Assembly: GCA_905221605.1 (NCBI GenBank)
Contig: CAJNDS010001112.1
Location: 100,001-164,000 of the forward strand
Length of the DNA stretch: 64,000 nucleotides
DNA from: Symbiodinium natans
Lineage: Eukaryota; Sar; Dinophyceae; Suessiales; Symbiodiniaceae
Direction of reading: 5' to 3'
Of this stretch, positions 12,602-23,683 are shown one piece after another (the stretch's first letter is position 1; every line of letters starts with the position of its first letter). The position numbers were made by a program, and so were the translations under genes. The notes below the pieces were generated by a model. The model saw only the letters and a program-made list of their open reading frames with translations, ran no database searches and was not told the DNA's origin.

Positions 12602-13055
12602 AACGTTCCGGCGTCAAGGGTAGTATTGGTTGACCGCGCCCCCTCAAGACTTTTCAGGCACAATACTCACAGCTACTATCGCAGATTACGGACTTTTGAA
12701 CAGCTCCGCCCCTCCGCCCCCCTCAGCCACATGAATTTTGAGCTGTGCCTCCGTTTCATCCAGGTCTTCCTGAGCTGGGTCTAGTGAGCCAAACGGAGTG
12801 CGCACAAGTTGTCTTCATGCCAGTAACTCCAAACCCAGGATGTACACCAACAAGTGACCGAGCGGCAGCTTGGCCCTTGCTTGCTTGTCTCTGTAGGGTC
12901 TTCGCACGTGTCATCTGTGGTGGCCTCGCCTCGCTGGCGTCGACGCCACCTGCAGCGAAGCTCGCGGAGCAGTCCGTGTCTTGCAAAGAAATGGCTGCTC
13001 ACTTCTACTGTGAACGTTCCGCCATCCAAGGTAGCATCGGTTGACCACGCCCCCT
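12602..13055. repeat. Dispersed direct repeat, ~43 bp, two copies
   Basis: Copies at about 12602-12643 and 13012-13055 share AACGTTCCG, a GGTAG core and GGTTGACC followed by CGCCCCCT, with scattered mismatches. About 370 bp separates them. Confidence 0.6.
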
Positions 13056-14440
13056 GACTCAGAGTCCATGACTGACAAGACACCTTCTTGAGTTCGTGAG
13101 CCCGATGACTCCTGGCTCGTCTCCCTGCACGTTTCCGATAACAGGCTTGCAGAGACAAGGCTGGAGCACAACTTGCGTCTCTAGCTTCTGTTGCGAGAAT
13201 GGTAGCAGCATGCCAACTCCATGCACGTGCCGTGTCCAACCTTTCCGCGTAGAATCAAACTCAGATAGGATGCGCCACCTTGTGAACGATGGCGTGAGAA
13301 AGATGTCCTGCAGGGACATCAGTGTGGATTGGCGTTACCGAGCCACAAATTCTTCTTTTCCATGATTTCGGACCGGGCCCCTGCAGCTCTCAAAAAGGAG
13401 GAACGAACAGAATCGGAGCGTCCTTTGAATCTGCAGGTGTTGCGTCAAAGATTTCGATGTCCGGAAGAGGCGCAAAGTAGAAGGGCTCCTGGGATGCCAA
13501 CAGAGAGTCTTGGGAGCCTTGGGCTAAAGCCTCCGCAAAGCAACTGGAGGCCCACGAAAATCCAGCCAAGGCACCGTAGCCGGGTCACAGCCTAAGAGCA
13601 GCCAAAACTCTGACTGAGGCGAAACGATGCCCTGTGGATATATACCTCCACGGCATTGTGTGTGACAGTCCCATAAGGCAAGGGCTCTCTCCCCGGAGTG
13701 GTTGTGTTGAGGCCCTTGATGGTGGCCTCCTGGGTGGCAAACCTGAGATCGGCGCATGACTTGCCAGCACGCAACATGCGCCACCCCTGCAGAGCTGGGA
13801 TCTTGGCAGCCTGTGCGCCAAGACGCGTTGCTGTTTGCTCTCTCGTTGCCAGGTGGCCTGCCAGCATGCGGGATCGTGACTTCGATGGCTCCAGGCGACG
13901 GCGCAAACCGCGCTTCTCCCTTAGCTCAGGGAAAAGCCATGGAGCTTCTGCTTAGCTCTCAGACTATCTCAGACTAAGTTTCTTGAAACAGGAGCTGGGA
14001 TTGCAGGGGAGATACTGTGGCAACTGCTTGGCACGAATGGAGGCCAAGCCGCTCTTTATGGCGATGGAAGATCGGCGCGATGTTTTTAGATGTCGGGACG
14101 TCGGGTTCGGGAGATGCGCGCGCTCTATACCTTGGATATTGGCAAGCAGTGTAAGGTGCACAACCACTGATCAAGGAAAACATGCATCTGCCCTCGTGGC
14201 TGCTGCGCGGAGCTTTCAATGCGCCGCATCATCATTTCGCAGCAACTTCTCAAATATACTGAACTCGGAACCCTAGCAAAATTTGCAAGCTTAGCTGTTT
14301 CTTAGGAGATATAGTGCCAAAAGTTAACAACTATTCCCAGGGATCTAAGTCAACAGGTCCACAATCTGGCAGCTGGGCCTTTTGGTGACCCTCTACAGAC
14401 GTGGAGGAGACCGCAGGAAGATACAGTGCGGGAAGTAGGT

Positions 14441-14516
14441 TTTTTTGCCACCCGACTAGCCACAGCAAGTAGGTTTAGGTTTAGGGTTTTCCGGTTTAGG
14501 GTTTGGGGTTTAGGCT
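14441..14516. repeat. T-run/GCCACCCGACTAGCC motif plus telomere-like tract
   Basis: TTTTTTGCCACCCGACTAGC CACAGCAA is followed directly by TTTAGGG variants to about 14516. The same motif recurs three times in tandem at 37603-37714 and in weaker form at 45531. Confidence 0.7.
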
Positions 14517-15376
14517 TAATTGCACGTGACCTTCGTGTTGCTGCGGCAACCATGCTCTAATCAACCACAGCTGGCACCATGCCAAGATGCACGAATGACC
14601 AGGCATCCTTTCTCATTGGATGTGATGTCCGCTGCGTCTGCGGGGCAGTGAACACAGCATCAGCACAGAGAAGCAGTTGCGGCACAGCCTGTGCAAGCTG
14701 CGTGCCTTCAAGACTGAACTGGTGTGGCCACGCAGAAGGCAACCTGAAGATAGCACCGATCTTCAGCACTACTTGTCCATGCCGGCTCTCGGTGACCAAG
14801 GAGCAAAAAAGCAGGGAAGCACACAGTGGTACTGATAGTACTGATATTTCAGCAGCCGCACACTGTCGCAAAGATCAGCCAAAGCACTCACCTCATCTGC
14901 GTCTAGTCCCCCTGGGCATGTCGATGGCTGATTTATATTTGCCAGTTCAGCAATTTTCTTCCGGATCTCGCCTTGGCTCAACTCGCAAAACATCGAAGAA
15001 AAGCAGAAATGGTGCCTTTACAGGGAACTGCAGCAAATTCTCTCAGCAACTCAAGTGTCCACAAAACAAGGGAGCATCTATTCAGGTTTAGGATTCAGGG
15101 TTTCAGGTGAGTGGTCGTGCTGCACTTGCCCCCTGTTTGTATCCGGGCCGAGAAGCGTTGACGCTCCTCTGCACGAGCTCTCCTTTCTACACAGCATCTC
15201 AGCGCGTTCAGGGCTTAGGATTTAGGGTTTAGGGTTTCGCAACTGAAAAGCTGCCCACAGCGATGAAACAACAAGGCCTTCGCTGAGCGGGCCGTCGCCA
15301 GGGCGGCCGCGATGATGCGAAGTCACCATCTCAGCCAGCGGTAAGTCAAAGCAACAGGCAACACGCAATGCATGAC

Positions 15377-15477
15377 TTCTATACTCCCCTTAGAACCTCC
15401 ATAACAATAATATTTTTAATATCCTCTCGGATTTTATATAAACAAAAATAAAAGTAATTCCCAAGGGGGATATAGAC
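15377..15477. mobile_element. AT-rich fold-back element (~100 bp)
   Basis: Left end TCTATACTCCCCTTAGAA is mirrored by the reverse complement of the right end, TCTATATCCCCCTTGGGAA. The interior is strongly AT-rich, unlike its surroundings. Confidence 0.6.
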
Positions 15478-16887
15478 TTTATGAGCTGCACCTGAAGGCT
15501 GTGCAAGTGAGGGAGGCGACAGCTCTAGACAGCGATGCAACTTTGCGGCAAAGGTGCTCGCGCTGTGGCATCTTGGTGGCTCCGGGGACGTGCGGCCTTT
15601 CAGGAAGCTGACATGTTCTGACTTGAATACAAGCAGGCGATAGCAGGCGCATGTGGACAGGTGGTGTTTGCACGCCCCTATGACTTTCTGCGATGCTCCC
15701 AACAATGCAGGGCTTGGACAGACGACCCCTGCCTAAGATGAGTGGCGCAGTGTCGCTCAGCGGAGTGAAAGCCCGAGGAGGCGGAGACCTGAGCTGTGCT
15801 TTAATGCGCGACCTCGAGTGCCTCCACAGCAGAGGCATAGAGACAACAGGCTGGTGATGGGAAAGAGCTGCCTGAGACATCCGAGATGACCCGTTCAAGC
15901 CACTACTCTGCAGTGCTCTTTTGTTTTAGACATTCTTTTGCAGCTGCCTTGTGTGCTTTTGGCGGGGCTAGGCTGCTGAGCAGATCTGGAACTATGTATG
16001 CAGAAGCCCTGGCTGCAGGGGCAGTTGACACAATTTAGAATCTGAACTTTCGTCGCCCCAGAGGAAGTGCTTGGCTCGTTTGCATGTGCTGCCAGTCGTG
16101 CAAATACTGAACGACAAGAACTACACCCAGATGCTGGAAAATGGCCCACAGTGGCTGCCACGACTTGGCGCTCGCCTTGGCGAGAAAGCCGGGCTACCGA
16201 AGCCTGGCCCAGCAAGGAGGAGCTTCCTAGCCTCCCCTTCATCGTCAAACAAGGAAAATCCCAATTTCGGACCACCCCAAGTGTGTCAAGTGTCTAGACA
16301 TTGTGCATTTCTGCTGTACCTTCCGGGATAGTTTACCTGAATTCGGGTTCGTCTTGGACGATGAGCTTTCCCGTAGCCGAAGTCCTGACAAGATTTGCGA
16401 ACCTGGACCTGATGCTTTTGCGCAAGGTTCTGAGTGCTTCTGTCTGTTGTTGCATGGAAGGTCGCGCAAAATTCCCTGTTCTGTCGGCAAGGTCCGAAGT
16501 CAGTTTAAATGTTCGTGTTTATCCAGGCGGAATTATTAACGTCAGTCTCATTCGTGCGACGTGCACATCCACTCTGGCCTTCGGCTTTGGAGTACCCGGT
16601 TGGAGCCATCGTCCACCATGTCTGTGCAAAAAGTACTCAGTACTCTTCCTTGCAAGATCAAAGCGTTGATGCGTATATAGCTCTGCACGACACTTCTCGT
16701 GAGCCTGTGCTTGCTTGCAGATGCTGTCATGAGGCTCAAGGCCCTTGAGGGCCGAAACAATAGCAGATGATAACCTAGGCACGCATCATATGTTGGCATG
16801 CTGCTGAGCCACAAGTCAAGCGGCCGGGCTCTTTCAACAGCATACGTACGGAAGTAGGCAAGTACAGCGTCGAGGAGATGGAGATCA

Positions 16888-16912
16888 ACCCTAAACCCTA
16901 AACCCTAAACCC
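16888..16912. repeat. Telomere-like tract (CCCTAAA)
   Basis: About three and a half CCCTAAA units, isolated within otherwise unique sequence. Confidence 0.85.
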
Positions 16913-17630
16913 AAAAGAAATAAAATTACATGTTCTGGCATCTGAAGCTTCGGCTTGCTACGTTCGTCGATCAGCCTCCTTTCTTAACTCCATCCTGCTG
17001 CCTCTGTGCATTCTAAAGTGGCTTCTTCGGTCTGAAAGTGCTGTGAACACAGGGCGCTGGCCAAGAAGGAACGGGAATGAAATCCCGATCCAACAGAATC
17101 TTTTCGTTGCAGCTGTGCCATCCTCTTTCTGGCGCTTTCAACTCACAAGCCTCGCGCGGCGGCTGCGGCTCCTAGCCAGGGCTCCATGGAACTGTGACTG
17201 CAACATCTCGCTCCTCTTTTCTTTTTCCTCCGCCTTTCGACAAGTGTCGGCATTTTGGCGTTCCTGGTGTGGTTTGCGACGGGTCACCGCAGGCAAACCT
17301 TGGGTTTGGCGGGCCGTCGGTCATTTCACCCCCGTGCTGACATGTGCAATCATGACTTGGTCAGAGGTGTCCGAGGTTGCATGAATCAGGCCTGCTAGAC
17401 CGAGAGTCCACCCATGGACATGTGCACACACACACATCAAAAAACACGGCGCTCACACACACAATCCAACAAACAACCTCTTACACCTCGAAAGCGGGGG
17501 CCAGATGCTACATGATGTGAGGCATTGTCTGCTCGAGCTGCGCTCTTTGGCTGCTGGGTGAAAGAACTAACTGCAACTAACTTGAGGTAGTAACATCTCA
17601 AAAGCAGTTTCGGCTATTAGGCAAACTCTG

Positions 17631-19343
17631 TCACTCTGAGCCCTCTATCTCACTCTTCTCAGACGAACGACTTGTATGGCTTGCCGACCTCTGTCGGCTG
17701 GATTCAAACCTCTGCAAGGCCTGATAAATGTTCTGCTTTGAAGCTTGCAGCTGCATAGTACTGGTCTTGTCCTGTTGCCGCTCCCGCAGGTATTCTGTAG
17801 GAAATATGTCAAGCAAGAGCTCTGCAAAACTGATCGTGCCATCCACCTCATCATGGTACATGGCAAAAAGCTGCACCGCATGGTCGACGGAGAGGCCTAT
17901 GCGCATCTGGCGAATGAGCTCTACAAACTCTGTCAGGTCTAGACAGCCATCTCCATCTCCATCCGCATACTGAAACAAGACATTCAGGTCATTGGCAGTG
18001 TAGCCCCATTTTGCCAGGGATTTTTGAACACGCGTCATGAGAAGCACTTGCTCGCGCTTCTTCCAGGACTCTGTGAACTCGTAGCCAATGATACCAACAG
18101 GCAGGGCCAGGAAGATCAGACTCACAAAGGTGAGAATTGACACGGCAAGATAACCCCCGAGAGACGTCGGATAGAAGTCGCCATAGCCAACTGTGGTCAT
18201 TGTTACGATAGAAAGCCACAGTGCGTGTGGCATGCTTGGGATGTTGTCATCTGGCTCCAACAAAAAAATGGCAGTCGCAGCCGTCAACGTAATCAATGCC
18301 ACGATGTAAGCCAAGAGTGGCAGTGACTCTGCGGAGTTTTTGCAGGCTTCAATCAGCAATTTTACTGTGTCAAAGTGCCTCAACAGCTTGAGAAACCGAA
18401 CAATGGGCAAGAAGTAGGCCACAGTAATGCTGAGCACGCCATGCTCGCGCAATGATGGTTGGGTGGCTAGGAAGAGGCACCGCAGCGGAAGACCGAACGC
18501 AGCTAACATATCTGGAGCATTTAAGGGATCAGCGCAGTATCTCCTCTTGCTTGGGGTCGAAAGAAAACGGCACCAACACTCAATGAAGAAGATTGCGTCA
18601 CAGGCAAACTCGAAGCCAAGCAAAGCATTTGCATCCACGTGTGGCAGCGCTGCCAGCACTGTAGTCACCATCGAAGCCAGGACAAGCACTTTTAGACAAG
18701 CTGCCAGCCACCAAGCCCAGCGACTGGACTCAGGGTCATCCAGCAACTCCCAAACATACTCAGTCCGGCTGCGGTAGACAAGTCTCATCAACGGCTGTGT
18801 GTCCAAGCTGTTCATCCGTTGTCTCAGCTCGTCACCATACATCTGCCCAACCACCCTGAGGTCTACACTGCGGAAAGCTTTGACCTGCCGACTGGGCCGT
18901 CTGCGTATTGTGTTCACCGTGTTCACGGTGCGCACGTCCGTTCCACTCTTGGTCATATCGCGGAAGCTGCGAGTCGATACCTCACTGAAGGCTGGTCTCG
19001 GCCGCGACTCCGAGTGCGTCACGTCTGGCGTAAAGCTTGCCTGTGAGGTTGTTGCCTCCTGCAGAACCTCACTTGGAACTGGACTGTCCAAGGGCAAGGG
19101 AGCTTCCGAAGGTATCACCGGCAACATGCCATCAGACCGAACCTTGGATGTAAAATTCACTCTGCGGATTGAAGGTGTCTTCAGGTTCATCTGCGTCACC
19201 TCCGCGATGCACAGCTCCACTTGCTCGGAGATTCGATCCAAGCGAACCTCAATGCCAGCAAATGCATCCGCAATGCTGAACGGCCCCAGCCAGGAATCTT
19301 GTGGGGCAACTTCCTCCTCCTCCACCTGGCCAGGCATGGACAT
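17631..19343 (-). CDS. EF-hand voltage-gated K+ channel, paralogue 3
   Basis: An intact intronless frame of 570 codons from the ATG at 19343 (MSMPGQVEEEE), chosen because it lines up with the starts of paralogues 1 and 2; an upstream in-frame ATG lies at 19436. Layout matches paralogue 1: amphipathic helix ~31-50, MRLVYRSRTEYVWELLDD ~186-203, S1 ~211-232, S2 ~240-260, S3 ~275-295, S4 ~306-330 (IVRFLKLLR), S5 ~341-361, filter TTVGYGD (383-389), S6 ~395-419. EF loop 1 (461-472) is complete. EF loop 2 (497-508) begins with His instead of Asp and has Glu at position 3, so it may bind Ca2+ weakly or not at all. The tail is Gln- and Ser-rich. Same strand as the other two, about 8.6 kb upstream. Confidence 0.92.
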   Translation of the reverse strand: MSMPGQVEEEEVAPQDSWLGPFSIADAFAGIEVRLDRISEQVELCIAEVTQMNLKTPSIRRVNFTSKVRSDGMLPVIPSEAPLPLDSPVPSEVLQEATTSQASFTPDVTHSESRPRPAFSEVSTRSFRDMTKSGTDVRTVNTVNTIRRRPSRQVKAFRSVDLRVVGQMYGDELRQRMNSLDTQPLMRLVYRSRTEYVWELLDDPESSRWAWWLAACLKVLVLASMVTTVLAALPHVDANALLGFEFACDAIFFIECWCRFLSTPSKRRYCADPLNAPDMLAAFGLPLRCLFLATQPSLREHGVLSITVAYFLPIVRFLKLLRHFDTVKLLIEACKNSAESLPLLAYIVALITLTAATAIFLLEPDDNIPSMPHALWLSIVTMTTVGYGDFYPTSLGGYLAVSILTFVSLIFLALPVGIIGYEFTESWKKREQVLLMTRVQKSLAKWGYTANDLNVLFQYADGDGDGCLDLTEFVELIRQMRIGLSVDHAVQLFAMYHDEVDGTISFAELLLDIFPTEYLRERQQDKTSTMQLQASKQNIYQALQRFESSRQRSASHTSRSSEKSEIEGSE

Positions 19344-20738
19344 CCTGGAATTGTCTGCAGGGCAACGGCAAACTTGTCGCTCTTCTAGACTTGTGCCGAA
19401 ATATTCCGGATTCTTTCTCGGAGATAAGTCGTTCATCCTCCAGATGGTTATTTCATGTGATGCATGACCTTGCACGGTCGACACTGCTGACCATGTAAAC
19501 GTGATGTGCAAAGTCTGCGACCTGTGGCCTTGAGTACCTGCAGCATGCTCTTCCTGAAACTTACAGCCACAATGCAAACTTGTGCCTACGAGACATTCCG
19601 AGACTCAAATCACGCCTCCACTTTGCTATTGCTGCGATTGCTAGGCTGTCTGCTGGCTGGACCTAGGAGATTTTCTCAAGTATCGATGTAGAGCTGATAT
19701 GTCTGCCATCTACATGAGCACGAGCCGGGCCTCAACTTCAGGCGCTGCCGGAAGCAAGGCTGCAAGGAGGACAAAGACCCAACAAGTCTGACCCCCTGTC
19801 ATCTTGTGTTGATTTTTAAGATGATGTTACGTTGAGTCCACCTTCAGCTGCTGCACAATCGTCAGTCTCATCGTTGCATCTGAGCCATAGCTTCCACAGC
19901 TCACCAGGCACTGCTATGTCGGGCACGATCTGCTGACATGGCGCATGCAAGGATTACATTACACTTCGTAACGGGACTCGGCACAACATGCCACCATGAA
20001 TCAGCTGTCTAGGGCAAGCAAGATGAAGTGCAACATCCGCAGAAAACTGCTCCTCCTGAGAGAGATTTTCACCGGGATTCAAACTGCTCTGCGCTAGTGG
20101 CCCTGAAACCTTGGCGTCCAAAAGTGCTCAGAGGAGAAGAGTGCTGAATCGGCAGTAGCTCCACCCAAACCCTAAACCCTAAACCCTACTTCGTCAAGCT
20201 CAGCGGCTGGAGGAGGAGCTCTTGCAAGTGCATCACCTCAACTTTTCCCGAAAACCCTCAGACCGTCTGAACAAAAGTGTCAGCTGAGGTACATCGTGAT
20301 CAGGACAACTTGAGTTGGCAAAAGCAAGAGGTTCCTGAAAGTTCGGGTCGAAGCATTTCTGACGTCTCTAATGTCCTGCACTTCGGCTTTTGGCTAGGCA
20401 AGGCAACGCTCGGGTGCGTTGCTCTCCTTTATGGCCAGGCTGCTGCCATGGAGTTTCCCAGCATGGTACCCTGCACGAGAACCATTCCTTGCCGCATTGA
20501 CACATCTTCCCCTAGAGCCGAATGACTCGCACATCTTGCAGCAGGGTGTAGGGTCCACGGCCTAGGCCTTAAAGGGTCTAGGGTTTGGGGTTTAGGCACC
20601 GGCGTGTGCAGCCCCAAGGCAATCCTGGCAAGCTTTGAAGCAAGTGGCGGATGGGCTCTGGCGAGTGTGGCGCGAGGACCTCCAAGTGGCTGCCAGTGCG
20701 GTATGACACCTGGACACCAAGCCAACATGCAGATCATG

Positions 20739-20776
20739 GTTTAGGGTTTAGGGTTTTAGGGTTTAGGGTTTAGGGG
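20739..20776. repeat. Telomere-like tract (TTTAGGG)
   Basis: About five TTTAGGG units, one with an extra T, on the plus strand. Confidence 0.85.
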
Positions 20777-21287
20777 GCGAGCTATGAATCTAGGAACCTG
20801 GAGCTTGCTTGAGCTTAGAGTCCTTAGAGGCTTAGCGCTGCCCAAATGGAGCCTGGGCAAGGTGGCTGCCAGCTTCCAGGCAAAGGCGCACCTTGAACCA
20901 GCATGAACAAACGTGAGCTACACAATGTGCTGGCATACAGACGGTTTCTCAAAGGTTCATGTGGGTTGGCTTTGAGGGCTGTGTAGTGTAGTGACTATAG
21001 GCTTTCGGCTTTGCTTGCGTGGCAGTGAAACTGCATGAGGCGAACTCGAATCTTCCTGCGTGGAAGCTTCACGGGCAAGCAGCGCCACTAGGCAATTCTT
21101 GAGCTCGGGACAAAGTCTGCTGGCAACAGCAGCCTGAGTTGAGAGCTCGAAGGAGAGGGACCCGAGAGCAGTGCCTGGACGCAAGCTTGTAAGGCAGATT
21201 TGGGTTGGTACTGTCCAGCTGGCAGCTAGCAAGTCTCCCTGCCGGACACACTGAGTGTGTGGGAACTGTTGCTTGACGAGCTCACAG

Positions 21288-22037
21288 CTACGTAAACCGC
21301 CGCCTATGGCTTGCCTGCAGCCTGCTATCATCCATGGATGCTGCTTCGCAAGTCCGCAACGTATCCTGCAAGAACCAGCCTTCAGCAGCTGGGTTTCTCC
21401 ATCGCCTCAGTGCCCGATGAAAGCTATCACAAAGAACGGCACGCAAATGCCCTCCGGACTCAATCAATGCACGACATAACAAGCTCAATCGCGAGATGTT
21501 GCGGCAAATCTGTGGGTTTCTGTGCCCTTGCAGATCAAAATCCCTCCTCTCCCTCCTTACTGCTGTCAGGCCGCTGCCCAGGCTTGGTTGTTTTGCACCC
21601 AAGCTCAGTGCGCGCTGGCGAGGGGCCGCCTTAATGGAAGCCGCCCGTCGATCTTTCATGACGAAAGCTGAGAAGCCGGCTGGTGCTGTACCCAGAACTG
21701 CCTGTAATAGTCTTGTACGCCGTCTGAAGAAGAGGTTGACTTGGTTGAATTCGGGTTGATGAGTTTCGAAGGCCGTCAGCTCAACAAAACAAACCCGACG
21801 ACCTGCACATGCAGATGTGGGGCGGGGCTCACGTCCCGATTGCGGCCGCGTGATGGCTGCCCCTGCGCAGGGATGTGGCCTAAACCCGGAACTCTGAAGC
21901 CTCCAGGTGCATTTTGCATCTACGTGTGCCCTTTTTGCAACCTCGCGCCTCCTCGCGCTTCTGGCCGCACTTCTTGCAGAAAAGCGCGTCCTAAGCATCT
22001 TATCAAAGCCCTCCAGCCGCTGTGGAGTCTGGGCCAA
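21288..22037 (-). CDS. Weak hypothetical ORF
   Basis: A 249-codon frame opens at a TTG; the first ATG is 13 codons further in. The translation is Arg- and Ala-rich with no domain, signal peptide or membrane helix that I recognise. Its length is only modestly unusual for chance in this composition. It runs in the direction of the other genes, which is slight support. Confidence 0.2.
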   Translation of the reverse strand: MAQTPQRLEGFDKMLRTRFSARSAARSARRREVAKRAHVDAKCTWRLQSSGFRPHPCAGAAITRPQSGREPRPTSACAGRRVCFVELTAFETHQPEFNQVNLFFRRRTRLLQAVLGTAPAGFSAFVMKDRRAASIKAAPRQRALSLGAKQPSLGSGLTAVRRERRDFDLQGHRNPQICRNISRLSLLCRALIESGGHLRAVLCDSFHRALRRWRNPAAEGWFLQDTLRTCEAASMDDSRLQASHRRRFT

Positions 22038-23408
22038 GAATTCCTACTGCGACAGTGATCGAGAGCGGACTGAGCATGGATCAACCACAGCCGGGTCAGG
22101 TGGGAATACTAATGTCATCTACGGCTGAGGGATGCTGGAGCACTTGACAGCGAAAAACGGAAGGTGTGCAGCTCAAAATGTCTGCCCCCCATGTGCTCGG
22201 ATATGCCCGGAGGCACAACCAGATGCCAAGTTTCGGCTGAGAAAACATCTCCGCAGTTCGGGCATGATACCTGCAGCTGCAGCACGACTGTCACAGAGCA
22301 CTCGCATCACATGAACTAAAGATAGTCGTCCTGTGGCACAGGCCATGGCCTACCCATGGTCAACAAGCGGGCGGGGGGGGGGGGTCGAGACGAAGGCATG
22401 GAGGGCAAGCCGGCAATCTGCGCCTTCTGCCGGGTCTGAGACAAGCCCCTCCCAGTAGTAGCCGCGCGCCCCAGCAGGGCCTGAAGATTAGATGGCAAGC
22501 AGTGCAATACAGCCGTAGAAAGACCAGGATCAGCGTGCTTTCATGTGCCGTGTGGGCTTTCTTGTTTAAAGTTTGTTTTGCATCCTTGAGTGAAGGAGCG
22601 ACTAAGCACCTTGCAGCAATCACCATGGCCGCTTGTCGTGCAGCGAGCTTGGGGCCTTGTTCAGGCAAGTTTGATGGGTGGGCTTGCGTCGCTGGGGACT
22701 TCAGAGTTTATGCTGGGTCGAAAGGGGTTCTTGCTCTCACCCTCTCACTCTCAATCTCACGCTCTCTTTCTCTCTCTCGCTCGCTGGAAGGGAAGAGACG
22801 CCTGTGAGCAACTTCCTTGTCAAGAGTACTGCGAAGCCCGCATTGCATGAGGCTCTATGATGAGGACTTGCAATCGACACATCCACGAACGGCCCGCAGT
22901 TTGTGGCGGGCTGTGCCGCAGATCGGGGACATGCAGCGTGAAAGGCTTCCCAAAGGCCCATCATGCACAAGAGCATCCAACAATGCGCACTACAAACACT
23001 ACAGCCAGAGACAACAACATATCGAGTCTGCCAGACGAATGCGAAAGCTTCTTGTTTTGAATGGACATTGACATGGCTACGCCGAAGACCTCACGAGCTA
23101 CCAAGCTACTACGACGAACTTGTCCCGTCAGGGTTCCTGACATGCTCTCATACTCCGAACCTTGCGAAACGGCTTCGCAACCCACTCGAATAACCAGGCC
23201 TGCCTTGAGCAGTGTTGAAGAAATGTCATGCCATGCTGATGTTGAGATTTGCGCATGGTGTGCACTGGTCAGTTTCCCATGACTGCGGACCAAGAACTCA
23301 AGACTGTGCTGCGCAGTTCTAGCAGCGTCTGCACCTTCATATTTGGAGCCTCATTTGCTGAACTTCGGAGCGCCCGGAACAATAACCAGCATATTCCAGG
23401 ACAACGCA

Positions 23409-23500
23409 AAACCCTAAACCCTAAACTACCCTGAACCCTCTAAACCCTGAACCCTCTAAACCCTAAACCCTATAAACCCTAAACCCCAAACCCTAAACCT
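23409..23500. repeat. Degenerate telomere-like tract
   Basis: CCCTAAA units are interspersed with CCCTGAA, CCCTCTAAA and CCCTATAAA variants on the plus strand. Confidence 0.85.
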
Positions 23501-23635
23501 TCAGGTCTGTCTTTGGCATTCTTGCAAAGGAGCCTGAGACGATGATGAGCCGGCAACCTGAGCCAGTACCGAAGCCATCCGCACCTTGCAGGGCCGAAAT
23601 TTAATAATCTGAGAATATAAACATAAAACCATACT

Positions 23636-23683
23636 ATTTATATATATATATATATATTAACATATTAATATATATATATATAT
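23636..23683. repeat. AT microsatellite
   Basis: Two (TA)n runs are separated by TTAACATATTAA, giving a locally palindromic AT block. Confidence 0.85.

Larger units (their letters stand above)
9745..17630. other. Gene-poor stretch with telomere-like tracts
   Basis: Between K+ channel paralogues 2 and 3. It holds a poly-C run followed by poly-A (~10009-10044), short telomere-like tracts, a duplicated ~43-bp segment (12602 and 13012), an AT-rich fold-back element (15377-15477) and a T-run/GCCACCCGACTAGCC motif at 14441. Minus-strand peptide ELSQIIWTLATLSQVQ (~10720-10800) may be a coding relic, but I cannot bound it. Confidence 0.4.

Noticed and set aside
21288-21479. Plus-strand ORFs antisense to the weak 249-codon ORF
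   Set aside because: Short, featureless, and on the strand with no supported genes.
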